This document shows positions 42,871 to 51,263 of a stretch of DNA of 64,000 bases, one piece after another. Both the position numbers and the translations under genes were made by a program. The notes below the pieces were generated by a model. The model was not told the DNA's origin. It did not search any database and saw only the letters and a program-made list of their open reading frames with translations. The stretch's first letter is position 1. Each line of letters begins with the position of its first letter. This stretch comes from Kocuria marina (lineage in GTDB: Bacteria; Actinomycetota; Actinomycetes; Actinomycetales; Micrococcaceae), in the NCBI GenBank assembly GCA_014652975.1, contig BMZV01000005.1, forward strand, positions 56,707-120,706, written 5' to 3'.

Positions 42871-44358
42871 ATGCGTTTCTTCCGTTCCTCCGTGGTGCCC
42901 GCGGCGGCCCTCGCCGTGGTCACGGCGCTGTCCCCGTTGGCGCTCTCCCCGTCATTCCTGGCCCCGGCGAACGCCGCTCCCGCAGTGACCGCTCCCGCAG
43001 TGACCGCTCCCGCGGTTCCCGCGGTCCGGACCGCGCCGCGGGTTCCCGAGGCGCCCGTGCACGCGGCTCAGGCCCCCGCCCTTCCCGCGACCGCCCATCA
43101 CAAACCCTTCAAGGCCGCGGGCAAGAACTCGAGCTACCACATCTACACGAACGGCATCGACCGTTCGAAGGCCGTGGGTGTGCTGTTCTACCTGGGCGGC
43201 GACTACGACAACCCCGGCGAGACCTGGGTGCACAGCCCCCAAGGGACCGCGCTCACAGCACTGGCCGCTCAGGCCCGCAAGAAGAACATGATCCTGGTGG
43301 TCCCCATCTCCCCGGACCACAAGCTCAAGCCCAACGGCATCACGTGGTGGGAGGACGCGGACGGCAACGGCGACTACTTTCGCGCGCTCAAGGACAGCCT
43401 CGTGAAGACCTACGACCTGGACACCTCCCGCGTGTGGCTCGCCGGCTACTCGGGTGGCGCGGAGTTCATCACGTACGAGCTGCTGGCCGATCGGCAGAAC
43501 TGGATCCGTGGCGGCGGTGCGACAATCATCGGCGGCGGCGGTGCCAGCGGCATGCAGACCGCGCCGAGTGCCGCGGTGCGCTCCCTCCCGATCACATGGC
43601 ACGCGGGGACCAAGGACGTGGCCGGCAGCACCAACCCACCCACGTGGTCCGCGTCCGCCGCCGCAGCCCAGGGCATGAAGCGGTTCCGGGCGGACGGGTT
43701 CACCCGCGCCTCCCTCAAGACCCTGCAGGGCTACGACCACGACGACTACGACATCGTGGGCCTGATCGCCCAGGGTTTGGCCACGCTGCCGCCCGCGCCG
43801 ACGACGACGGGCCAGACCGCCACACGGGGCACCCCTCAGACGTCCTGGCTGCGCGGGGCCATCCGGACCGACTACGTCGCCACGGGTGGGATGGGGGCAT
43901 ATGGGCAACCGACGTCGGCGGAGAAGCCCACGGGCCGCGCGGGCGGGGTCTACCAGGGCTTCACGAAGAACTACACGTATTACTGGAGCCCCGCGACCGG
44001 CGCCCACCCCGTGAAGTGGGGGACCGGCATCGGTAACGCCTACAAGGCTGCCGGTCTGGAGCGCGGGTGGGGCTATCCCGTAATGGCGGAGCGCAAGATC
44101 CCCGGCGGCGCCTACCAAGACTTCCGCAACGGCAACGCCCGCTACCGCGCCATGTACTCCCCGGCCACGGGCACCCGCGTGATCAAGCTCAGCGGCGGGA
44201 TCGGTACGGCCTGGCAGAAGGCCGGGCACGAACACGCGTGGGGGTACCCCGCGACCGACGAGTACGCCGTCTCCGGCGGTATGGCCCAGCGCTTTTCCCG
44301 CGGTGTGGTGGCCACGTGGCACCGCTCCACCGGTAAGGTCACGGTGAGTCGGGGGTAG
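42871..44358 (+). CDS. Secreted alpha/beta hydrolase with LGFP repeats
   Basis: 495 aa. Signal peptide (1-about 34, cleavage near ANA-AP), then an Ala/Pro-rich linker with repeated APAVT, a PHB-depolymerase/feruloyl-esterase-like hydrolase domain (about 85-310; GYSGGAE with nucleophile Ser194) and three LGFP-type modules at about 345-490 (GAYGQPTSAE, RGWGYPVMAE, HAWGYPATDE). LGFP repeats usually hold proteins to the actinobacterial cell wall. Substrate unknown; ester-linked wall or environmental polymers are candidates. The ribosome site is weak (GTAGAAAG) and the leader has C8 and C6 tracts. A strong terminator follows. Confidence 0.85.
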   Translation: MRFFRSSVVPAAALAVVTALSPLALSPSFLAPANAAPAVTAPAVTAPAVPAVRTAPRVPEAPVHAAQAPALPATAHHKPFKAAGKNSSYHIYTNGIDRSKAVGVLFYLGGDYDNPGETWVHSPQGTALTALAAQARKKNMILVVPISPDHKLKPNGITWWEDADGNGDYFRALKDSLVKTYDLDTSRVWLAGYSGGAEFITYELLADRQNWIRGGGATIIGGGGASGMQTAPSAAVRSLPITWHAGTKDVAGSTNPPTWSASAAAAQGMKRFRADGFTRASLKTLQGYDHDDYDIVGLIAQGLATLPPAPTTTGQTATRGTPQTSWLRGAIRTDYVATGGMGAYGQPTSAEKPTGRAGGVYQGFTKNYTYYWSPATGAHPVKWGTGIGNAYKAAGLERGWGYPVMAERKIPGGAYQDFRNGNARYRAMYSPATGTRVIKLSGGIGTAWQKAGHEHAWGYPATDEYAVSGGMAQRFSRGVVATWHRSTGKVTVSRG

Positions 44359-44374
44359 CGGTACCCGACCGGTA

Positions 44375-44408
44375 CCCCGGACGCACGGCAACCACCGTGC
44401 GTCCGGGG
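44375..44408 (+). terminator. Terminator after the LGFP-repeat hydrolase
   Basis: A perfect 14-bp stem, CCCCGGACGCACGG with its complement, encloses a 6-nt loop directly after the stop codon. Confidence 0.85.
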
Positions 44409-44409
44409 C

Positions 44410-44739
44410 GTGCCACCCGGGGTGTTGCGTCCATGGTCCGGACGAGGGCGTGATGCCCCGGCCCCCGCGCAGGGACACGACCGGCGCCTGCAGTTTCTCG
44501 GCCAGCGCGCGGATCTGATCCGCAGCGTGCCGGACCTGCCCGTGCGCTGGGTCGACGACGTCGTGGCCGCGGTGGCCCGGCGGGTCGTGCGCCCCGGGGA
44601 AGCCGTCGCGGAGTCCGCGCTCAACGGGTGGCTGCGGATGTTCGTGCTCGACGCCGCGTTCTTCCACCGGCACGCCGTGGACACGGGAGTGCTCAGGCGC
44701 GCCCCGGACGGGGCCCGGTACGAACTGACCGAGGATTGA
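44410..44739 (+). CDS. Small DUF2087-like protein, start uncertain
   Basis: Up to 109 aa. The C-terminal about 45 residues (VAESALNGWLRMFVLDAAFFHRHAVDTGVLRRAPDG, with further basic residues) resemble DUF2087, a small winged-helix-like domain of about 70 aa that is often joined to a regulator. The N-terminus is disordered and begins right after the terminator, so the true start may be a GTG further downstream, or the gene may be a truncated relic. No ribosome site stands out. Confidence 0.45.
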   Translation: MPPGVLRPWSGRGRDAPAPAQGHDRRLQFLGQRADLIRSVPDLPVRWVDDVVAAVARRVVRPGEAVAESALNGWLRMFVLDAAFFHRHAVDTGVLRRAPDGARYELTED

Positions 44740-44877
44740 GCGGGGGCGGCGGCGCGAGGGGCCGGCCGCACCATCGATACGGAGAGTTCCCGCGGTCTCC
44801 GTCGGCTTCGGTTCTACGGAGCCGTCCGGTGGGGAGCGCCGGATAACGGTTGCCTTCGACCGACCCCGCGAATGACG

Positions 44878-44911
44878 AAGTCCCGTCCGACCTTCCGGTC
44901 GAACGGGACTT
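44878..44911. terminator. Terminator downstream of tRNA-Leu
   Basis: AAGTCCCGT pairs with ACGGGACTT, and inside it CCGACC pairs with the GGTCG segment, giving a long composite hairpin just after the 3' end of the minus-strand tRNA gene. Confidence 0.75.
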
Positions 44912-44918
44912 CTTGCGG

Positions 44919-45002
44919 TGCGCGAGGGGGGAGTTGAACCCCCACGCCCTCTCGGGCACACGGACCTGAACCGTGCGCGTCTGCCTATTCCGCCACTCGC
45001 GC
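44919..45002 (-). tRNA. tRNA-Leu (anticodon CAG)
   Basis: 84 nt cloverleaf. Acceptor arms GCGCGAG and CTCGCGC pair fully with A as discriminator. The anticodon stem is CACGG/CCGTG with loop TTCAGGT, so the anticodon is CAG. A long variable arm (GCCCGAGAGGGC) marks it as a class II tRNA, and the T-arm is GGGGGTTCAACTCCCCC. CCA is not encoded. A TATTCT -10 candidate lies at 45044-45049 on the minus strand. Confidence 0.95.
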
Positions 45003-45121
45003 TCGTTGTTCCACGCGGCATTCGCCGGTGAGCAACGTCGAAAAGAATACCTGACGCGTGCGACGTTTGGCGAATCGCGGCGTCGTCGAACTCTCGGTAG
45101 GGGCGACGGCGCTGTGGCGCC

Positions 45122-45985
45122 TCAGATGCTCACCGTGAGTCCCGCCCACGTGACGCCGGCGCAGAACAGTCCGGCGAGCGCGTAGAGCGTCACCGGGACC
45201 AGCAGGGCGATCTCCCGGGCGGAGCCCGCGTTGCCGAGCACGGGGAAGCGCACGAACGAGCGGCCTTTGTAGAACGTGGTAGGCAGCGGCAGGGACGTGC
45301 GCAGGGGCCACAACAGGTGGATCCCCTGGGTCGTGAGCAGGTCCCCCAGCATGTGCACGGCGCATCCGAGACCCACGGCCACCACGAACCAGCGCGGGTC
45401 CTGCGGGGGATTCGCCGCGACGAACGCCCCCAGTAGGATGCCCACGATCCAGTTCGCGTGGGAGAGCCGGTCCGGGACGAACGCCAGGACCTTCACCGCG
45501 CACGCGATGAGCAGCACGGACAGCACCGCCGCCAGGGGCCAAACCTGTCCTGGTAACGACGCCGCGGCGTCCGGGATCTCTCCCGCCTGACCTTCCGTCC
45601 CCGGCCAGGAGAAGGAGTTCCAGCGCAGGGCGTCCCCCACGGGGACGGACGCGCGCTGGGACAACAGCGCGAGGACGATGATCAGGAGCAGCCCCACGAG
45701 CGAGTGTGTGGCCCTGCGGTGGCCCCCGGAGAGTTTGCCGACCGCCCGGGCCACCCACGTGGACAGTGGCGGGAGGGAGCGGGCGACCGTGCCCCCGGGG
45801 TGGTCGAGATCCGGGAGCAGGGCCGCGCCGGCGCAGATCAGCGCGCCGGTGATGACGCCGGGGTCGCCCACGGGCATCACCCCCAAACCCACCGGAACGG
45901 AGACGTCGGCGAGGTGCACGGTGTAGGTACCGGTCAGCGCCACCCACGCGGCTGCACCGCACGCGGCATGGCTGGGGCCCATCAT
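45122..45985 (-). CDS. Membrane-bound metal-dependent hydrolase (YdjM/DUF457 family)
   Basis: 287 aa with about five to six membrane helices. The conserved metal-type motifs SHAACGAAAW (near 5), LLPDLDHP (about 59-66), HRRATHS (about 89-95) and HMLGDLLT are those of the YdjM family, induced by DNA damage in E. coli. Enzymatic activity has not been established for the family. The upstream gap contains a perfect palindrome at 46050. Confidence 0.87.
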   Translation of the reverse strand: MMGPSHAACGAAAWVALTGTYTVHLADVSVPVGLGVMPVGDPGVITGALICAGAALLPDLDHPGGTVARSLPPLSTWVARAVGKLSGGHRRATHSLVGLLLIIVLALLSQRASVPVGDALRWNSFSWPGTEGQAGEIPDAAASLPGQVWPLAAVLSVLLIACAVKVLAFVPDRLSHANWIVGILLGAFVAANPPQDPRWFVVAVGLGCAVHMLGDLLTTQGIHLLWPLRTSLPLPTTFYKGRSFVRFPVLGNAGSAREIALLVPVTLYALAGLFCAGVTWAGLTVSI

Positions 45986-46049
45986 CGGGGGAACCTGGGC
46001 ATGGTGGTGGTCCTCTCAAGACCTCGGGGAAGAAGCAAACCCCAGGGTA

Positions 46050-46061
46050 GGAACCGGTTCC
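46050..46061. promoter_or_regulatory. Perfect 12-bp palindrome upstream of the YdjM-like gene
   Basis: GGAACCGGTTCC lies 65-76 nt before the start of the minus-strand gene, where an operator could sit. It may also be chance in GC-rich DNA; no matching regulator is nearby. Confidence 0.3.
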
Positions 46062-46273
46062 GACCTGCATAAGCGGCTGCGGAGGCCGCCTCGGCGACCT
46101 GCTCGGATCCGCACTGTGCGCGGCAGTCGACCACCGCGCGTCCATGCCCCGTGCCATCCGTTCACGACGGTCGGTGCACCGCGCCTCAGTCACCCGCGTG
46201 GGGCCATGTCCTGCCCTGCCGAACCAGCGTGGGTGGGCCCGCGCACCACCCCTCGATTCGTGAGCGTGAAGCG

Positions 46274-46912
46274 TCAGTCCAGAGACTTGGGGTTCCAGGG
46301 GAGCTGCTGATTGCACCCCGGTGTGAGCCAGGCCTTGATGAAGCCGCCCGTCTGGTGCAGGTACTGCATGAGCAGGCTCTTGCCCGTGATGTGGAAGTCC
46401 ACGGCGGACATGCGTAGCTCACCGGGATAACAGCGGGAGAGGATGAGCCGCGATCGGGGCACGTGCTGGGTGAAGGTCACGGCGGTCACGGTGTCCCACC
46501 CGCGTTCCTCGAAAAGCTTCTGCAGCTCCATGGCCTCGCCCTGGGTCGTGGACGGATCCGGTTTGAAGCAGATCACCTCCACGCCCTCCCGGGGCGCGCA
46601 GAACGGGCGGGTCGAGTAGTACTCCTGCATCTGCGGTGGTTCGTACGGCTGGGGGTCCGGGGCGGAGATCACCAGCGTGTCCGCCACGTGCTGGTTGAAC
46701 ACGAGGTCCTCCGCGTAGGCCATACGGGACGTGTCCGGCGGTCCGAGCACGAACACCGCGTCAGATCGTTTCGGCGGATCCACGCGGGGGTTGTCCAGCA
46801 CGGCGTGGCACACCGCGAGCCACAGCACCACGAGGATCGTCAGGACGGTCAACACCAGCAGGGGCCACCGCCGCTTCTTGGCGAGGGTCTGCTCGGGGGC
46901 CGCGTGTGCCAC
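46274..46912 (-). CDS. YdcF/DUF218-like membrane-anchored protein
   Basis: 212 aa. One N-terminal membrane helix (about 15-35, LLVLTVLTILVVLWLAV) then a DUF218-type domain: SDAVFVLGPPDTSRMAYAEDL, VADTLVISAPD, STTQGEAMELQKLFEERGWDTVTAVTFTQHVPRS. The domain is known from YdcF and vancomycin-resistance SanA proteins, probably linked to envelope metabolism. The Thr-rich STTQGE motif is present. Stand-alone gene divergent from the thioesterase. Confidence 0.82.
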   Translation of the reverse strand: MAHAAPEQTLAKKRRWPLLVLTVLTILVVLWLAVCHAVLDNPRVDPPKRSDAVFVLGPPDTSRMAYAEDLVFNQHVADTLVISAPDPQPYEPPQMQEYYSTRPFCAPREGVEVICFKPDPSTTQGEAMELQKLFEERGWDTVTAVTFTQHVPRSRLILSRCYPGELRMSAVDFHITGKSLLMQYLHQTGGFIKAWLTPGCNQQLPWNPKSLD

Positions 46913-47029
46913 GGATGTCCTTCCGATGTGGGGCTTTACAGGAATGCCGCGGATATCATCTCATCCAGCGGAACCCCTTCCGAGGCTTCTGCATCTCGTA
47001 CCGGTAAACACCCACCAAGGAGTCAGCTC

Positions 47030-47506
47030 ATGCGCTCGAACGACCACCTCGAACGTTCGATGACCTGCCAGGTTCCGCTCCGGTGGGGGGACATGGACTC
47101 GTACGGCCACGTGAACAACGTGGAGGTCGTCCGTGTGCTCGAGGAAGCGCGCATCGCCGCGTTCGGCGTCCCCGTAGGCACGGGCGAGCAGGTCCTGCCG
47201 GCCAAGATCCCCTTGTTCTCAGTGCTCCCGGAGGGCACCCAGGCGCTGATCGCCGAGCACCGGGTCAAGTACTTGCGCCCCCTGGCGTACCGCAACGTCC
47301 CCGTGGATGTGCGCGTGTGGGTGGTCTCCGCCCGGGCCGCCACCCTGGTCCTGGGATTCGAGATCCTCGACTTCGCCGACGGCGCTCCCTGCGTCCGCGC
47401 CCAGACCCAGCTCGCGTTCTACCTCCCGAGCACGCGCACGGTGGTGCGCCTGACCCCCGAACAGCGCGAACTGCTGGAACCGTATACGGCGCCGTCGCCG
47501 TTCTGA
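47030..47506 (+). CDS. Acyl-CoA thioesterase (hotdog fold, 4HBT type)
   Basis: 158 aa. AAGGAG precedes the ATG. The 4-hydroxybenzoyl-CoA-thioesterase-like motif RWGDMDSYGHVNNVEVVRVLEEARIAAF (about 17-45) holds the catalytic Asp and is typical of YbgC/FadM-like enzymes. The acyl-CoA substrate is unknown. Confidence 0.9.
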   Translation: MRSNDHLERSMTCQVPLRWGDMDSYGHVNNVEVVRVLEEARIAAFGVPVGTGEQVLPAKIPLFSVLPEGTQALIAEHRVKYLRPLAYRNVPVDVRVWVVSARAATLVLGFEILDFADGAPCVRAQTQLAFYLPSTRTVVRLTPEQRELLEPYTAPSPF

Positions 47507-47539
47507 CCTGCGCACACCCGCGCACCGCGCCGACGCCGC

Positions 47540-48091
47540 TCAGGCGGCGAGCTTCACCGGGGTCCGCAACCGCAGCTGCGCGCGGGTGCGCAGGATGTGG
47601 CCGCTTTCCGGCAAGACCCGCCACGTCCACCACAGCACGGCGTGGGAGTCCGGGTCCGCGTGGCACATGGCAGCGGTGACCGCCGCGGGGTCCTCGGTGT
47701 CCTGGACGCACACGGCCAGGGGTGCCGCATCCAGGGTGTCGTGCAGGCGCGCGAGCTCCCGCTGCAGACCGCGAGGGGAGTGCTCGGTGACTGTGCAGCC
47801 CACTTCCACGTGCGAGGCGAACGGCGTGGGGTGGGCGATGCTGCACAGCGTGGGCAGTTGCGCTGCGGTGTCCTCGAACAGACCCACGGTCTCGACCCAC
47901 TGCTCCCCGGCGTGGGTGATCACGCACTGGTGGTGCAAGGAACCCACACGCAGTTCCACGACCGTGTGCTCGTCCACTCGCAGCGAGCGCCCGGCCGGTG
48001 CGTCCAGCACGCCCAGGTCCGTGCGGTACCCGAACTGTTCCGGGCGGCACACGACATGCCCGTGCAACGGGGTCATCCAGCGATGCTCCAT
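47540..48091 (-). CDS. DUF2617 family protein
   Basis: 183 aa from ATG 48091, which has GGGAGA upstream. A longer reading up to 48229 lacks a site. VVELRVGSLHHQCVITHAGEQWVETV and FASHVEVGCTVTEHSPRGLQREL match the actinobacterial DUF2617 family of unknown function. No signal peptide or membrane segment. Convergent with the thioesterase gene. Confidence 0.75.
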   Translation of the reverse strand: MEHRWMTPLHGHVVCRPEQFGYRTDLGVLDAPAGRSLRVDEHTVVELRVGSLHHQCVITHAGEQWVETVGLFEDTAAQLPTLCSIAHPTPFASHVEVGCTVTEHSPRGLQRELARLHDTLDAAPLAVCVQDTEDPAAVTAAMCHADPDSHAVLWWTWRVLPESGHILRTRAQLRLRTPVKLAA

Positions 48092-48274
48092 AGCCCTGTT
48101 CTCCCTCTTCGGCCCCGCGGCAGTCCGCCGCATCGGCTTCACAGAAGAAAATATCCACCAAGCAGGGGCGCGAGCAAGCACCGGAAGGTCACCGTTTGAT
48201 GACGACGCATATATGCCACCCGGGCCCACACGGACGCGGCGCGTGCCGGAACGGCCGCGGTGACAGGGGCTGGA

Positions 48275-49324
48275 TCAGGGCAGCGGACGGCCCCGCGCCG
48301 CCGTCCACAGTGCGTACCAGTCCTCGTGGGTCATGAGCTCGGCGGCCCGCGGCGCCTGCGCGCACGCGGCGATCCGCTGCGGGTTCAGGGTCCCCACCAT
48401 CGGGCGGATATCGTACGGGTGGCGCAGCAACCAGCCCACCACCACGGCCTCGCGGGACACGCCCATGCGCTGGGCGAGCTGCTCCACGAGGGCGCTCGTC
48501 CGCCGTACGGGGTCCTCGTTCACACCGCCGGAAGACGACGCCGCACCCCCGGCCTCCGCACCGCCTATCCCGTCCTCCCCGGACGAGGCAGCCGGCGCGG
48601 ACGTAGCTCCGGACGCGGGCGCGGGTGCACCCGAATAGATCCCGCCGGCCATGGCACCCCATGCCTGCAACTCGATCTCGTCCGCGATGCACTGGGCGAG
48701 CAGCCCACCGGGGAACGACACCCCGGTCCCCTCCGGGTGATTGGCGAGCACCTGGGACTCCACGAAATCGCGGTGCGCCAGGCTCATCTGGATCTGCACC
48801 GCGGTCACGGGCACGCTCAACAGTTGTTGGAACGCGGCCACGTGATGCGGCGTCATGTTGGACAGCCCCACGGAACCGATCAGGCCCTCACGGTGCAGTT
48901 CGTCCAGGGCCCGCGCGGTCTCGCCCAGGGGTGTGAGCGGATCCGGGCGGTGCAGGAACAACCGCTCCACGTGGTCCACGCCGAGCCGCTGCAGGGACCC
49001 CTCCAGGGAGGACCGCACGGAGTCACGGTCGAGTCGGTAGTGGACGGGTGAGTCCTGGGGCCCGGTGTTACCCGGCAGCTTGATCCCGCACTTGGTCTGG
49101 ATCCGCACCGCGCGCCGTAGCAGGGCGTCCTCGGCCAGGATGCGACCGAACAGGGTTTCAGAGGCGCCGCCGATGTAGATGTCCGCGTGGTCGAAGAGTT
49201 CGAACCCGGCCCGGTGCGCGGCGTACACGGCCTCGCGAGCGACGTCGTACTGGGACGCCGGGACGGACTCCTGACCCCAGGAGCCACCCAGGGTCATGCA
49301 CCCGTAGATCAGGGGAGTGCTCAC
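48275..49324 (-). CDS. Aldo/keto reductase
   Basis: 349 aa. The catalytic tetrad is recognisable: Asp and Tyr in FDHADIYIGGASE, Lys in RIQTKCG and His in LFLHRPD; NADPH-binding part near LNPQRIAACAQAP. It resembles the YdhF/oxidoreductase-type AKRs. Residues about 230-265 are an Ala/Ser/Gly-rich insertion that contains the GACGACGCC motif (48534). Start overlaps the stop of the TPR gene upstream. Confidence 0.92.
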   Translation of the reverse strand: MSTPLIYGCMTLGGSWGQESVPASQYDVAREAVYAAHRAGFELFDHADIYIGGASETLFGRILAEDALLRRAVRIQTKCGIKLPGNTGPQDSPVHYRLDRDSVRSSLEGSLQRLGVDHVERLFLHRPDPLTPLGETARALDELHREGLIGSVGLSNMTPHHVAAFQQLLSVPVTAVQIQMSLAHRDFVESQVLANHPEGTGVSFPGGLLAQCIADEIELQAWGAMAGGIYSGAPAPASGATSAPAASSGEDGIGGAEAGGAASSSGGVNEDPVRRTSALVEQLAQRMGVSREAVVVGWLLRHPYDIRPMVGTLNPQRIAACAQAPRAAELMTHEDWYALWTAARGRPLP

Positions 49325-49956
49325 GGGCGCCCGCCCTGCTGCTCGGCGCCGTGGCGCAGGCGGGCGGCCTCGGCGAACGCGGCGGCGGCCTCGTCGAGTT
49401 TGCCCGTGCTCTCGTAGACCGTTCCGAGCTCCGTGAAACAGTCGGAGCGGTCGCGCAGGGAATCGGGGACCTCCTCGTAGAAGTCCACGGCGCGGTTGTA
49501 GGCGGTCACAGCCTGCGCGTTGCGCTGGGTCTCGCGGTAGACCCGTGCGAGGTTGCTGTAGCAGTCGGCCTGGTCGCGGGGTTCGTGGGGGGCGTCCAGG
49601 TACTGGCCCAGGGCGTCCAACAACTGGGTCTCGGCCGCGCGCAACTCCCCGGTCTCGACCAGCAGGGACCCCAGGATCAGGTGCGCGCGGGCCTTATGCT
49701 TGCCACTGCCCGGGAGCTGGGAAAAGTACTCGAGCGCGGTGCGGTATTCCGCCACGGCTTTGCTGGTGCGTTCCATGACCACGTAGATGTGGCCCAGGTT
49801 GTAGTGGCACGCGGCGAGTTCCTTGGCGGTGTCGCCGGATTCGTGGAACAGCTCGATGGCCTGCCGGTACGCGGTCTCCGCGAGGGCGTGCTCACCGCGG
49901 TCCTCGGCGTCCAGAGCACGCGTGAAATAACCGTTGCCGTCATCCGAGTAACTCAT
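49321..49956 (-). CDS. Tetratricopeptide repeat protein
   Basis: 211 aa, almost wholly made of four to five TPR motifs (for example ALAETAYRQAIELF, AACHYNLGHIYVVME, KAVAEYRTALEYF and QAVTAYNRAVDFYEEV). A cytosolic protein-interaction scaffold without a further domain. Its stop overlaps the start of the aldo/keto reductase, so the two are co-transcribed. Divergent from the DUF2382 gene. Confidence 0.88.
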   Translation of the reverse strand: MSYSDDGNGYFTRALDAEDRGEHALAETAYRQAIELFHESGDTAKELAACHYNLGHIYVVMERTSKAVAEYRTALEYFSQLPGSGKHKARAHLILGSLLVETGELRAAETQLLDALGQYLDAPHEPRDQADCYSNLARVYRETQRNAQAVTAYNRAVDFYEEVPDSLRDRSDCFTELGTVYESTGKLDEAAAAFAEAARLRHGAEQQGGRP

Positions 49957-50061
49957 CAGATCAACCTCCCGGGACCCAGTAAGAATCTAAGGATGCTACA
50001 TGGTGAGCCGATTCGGAACCCGGCTGCTAATCTCAAAACCACACTCTCCCAGGAGGTCAGG

Positions 50062-50508
50062 ATGGCAGTACAGAACACCGCACCGGGGCAGGACTCGCGC
50101 GACCCCCGCCACGCAGCAGCCCCGGACGACGAGCATGCTTCCGTGATCCGTCACGAGGAGCGTCTGGTGATCAACCGCGAGGAGGAGGTCACCGGCCGTG
50201 CCCGGCTGCGCAAGTACGTGGTGAGTGAGCCCGTCCGCCAGGAGGTCACCCTCGCCTCGGAGGAGGCCAACGTGGTGCGCACCCCCATCACCGAGGAGGA
50301 GCGTCAGGCGTTCCTGGACGGTCGCGAGCTGCCCGTGGGTGAGGACGAACTGATCCTGTACCGCACCGAGCCCGTGGTGCAGACCATGCGGGTCCCGTAC
50401 CAGCGTGTCCGACTGGTCGCCGAGCGCGTCGAGCGCACCGAGGTGATCGAGGAGACCCTGCGCAAGGAGCGTGTGGACATCGAGACGGACGAGCGCCCCG
50501 CGCACTGA
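50062..50508 (+). CDS. DUF2382 (YsnF/AvaK) stress-type protein
   Basis: 148 aa. ATG 50062 has AGGAGG at 50051. The domain begins HEERLVINREEEVTGRARLRKYVVSEPV and ends RVERTEVIEETLRKERVDI, the charged repeat pattern of DUF2382. The usual N-terminal PRC-barrel is absent. The family is tied to envelope or general stress in actinobacteria (established only loosely). Followed by a terminator at 50542. Confidence 0.88.
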   Translation: MAVQNTAPGQDSRDPRHAAAPDDEHASVIRHEERLVINREEEVTGRARLRKYVVSEPVRQEVTLASEEANVVRTPITEEERQAFLDGRELPVGEDELILYRTEPVVQTMRVPYQRVRLVAERVERTEVIEETLRKERVDIETDERPAH

Positions 50509-50541
50509 GCCACGCGGCGTCGCCCGCGGCAAGAGCTTCCA

Positions 50542-50576
50542 ACGGACCGGCATCTCCGAGCGGGGTGCCGGTCCGT
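50542..50576 (+). terminator. Terminator after the DUF2382 gene
   Basis: ACGGACCGGCA pairs perfectly with TGCCGGTCCGT (11 bp) around a 13-nt loop, 33 nt after the stop codon. Confidence 0.8.
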
Positions 50577-50704
50577 CGTCGTCCGCCCTCGCGACGGAAC
50601 CCCCGGTCCGCGGCACCCGCGGTGGGCGCGGCGTCGTCCGCGTCCCCGCCACAGGGGGACGACGCCGCTGCGGCACCCGGGTGCCCGCGGGGTAGTTTGG
50701 TGGG

Positions 50705-51250
50705 GTGAGCGAAACGACCCTGACCCTGATCCGCCACGGCCAGACGGACTGGAACCTGCAACGGTTGTTGCAGGGCCGCACGGACATCCCCCTCAACGAC
50801 ACGGGCAGGGAACAGGCCCGCGCGGTGGGCCGGGAACTCGCGGCGTCGGGGCGACACTGGGACGCGCTGGTCTCCTCTCCCCTGCAGCGCGCACGGGAGA
50901 CGGCCCGGATCATCGGGGCGCAGCTCGGACTCGCACCGGCGGGGACCTACGCGGACCTCGCGGAGCGCTCCTTCGGGGACGCGGAGGGCTACGACTGCAC
51001 CGGGATGACAGAGGACGAGCGGCACGCGTTCATGGAGGAGCACGGTGAGGCGGCCGAGCACGTGGTGCAGCGGGGGATCGCGGTACTGCGCGAGATCGCC
51101 GCGCGGTACCCGCAGCAGGACGTGATGATCGTGGCCCACGGGACGTTCATCCGCCTGACTGCGGGCCGGATCCTGGGGGTCGAGCTGCCGAGCCTGCAGA
51201 ACGGGGAAGTGCTCGAGGTGACCACGCAGCAGCTGGCTGCCGCCCCCTGA
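50705..51250 (+). CDS. Histidine phosphatase family protein (phosphoglycerate mutase-like)
   Basis: 181 aa, GTG start. The catalytic motif TLIRHGQTDWN (7-17) holds the phospho-accepting His; SSPLQRARETARI and MIVAHGTFIRLT (second His) complete the active site. Length fits small broad-specificity phosphatases such as CobC/GpmB types, not true glycolytic mutases. Substrate unknown. Two copies of the 9-mer (50630, 50658) lie in its promoter gap. Confidence 0.92.
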   Translation: MSETTLTLIRHGQTDWNLQRLLQGRTDIPLNDTGREQARAVGRELAASGRHWDALVSSPLQRARETARIIGAQLGLAPAGTYADLAERSFGDAEGYDCTGMTEDERHAFMEEHGEAAEHVVQRGIAVLREIAARYPQQDVMIVAHGTFIRLTAGRILGVELPSLQNGEVLEVTTQQLAAAP

Positions 51251-51263
51251 CCGACCTACCGGA

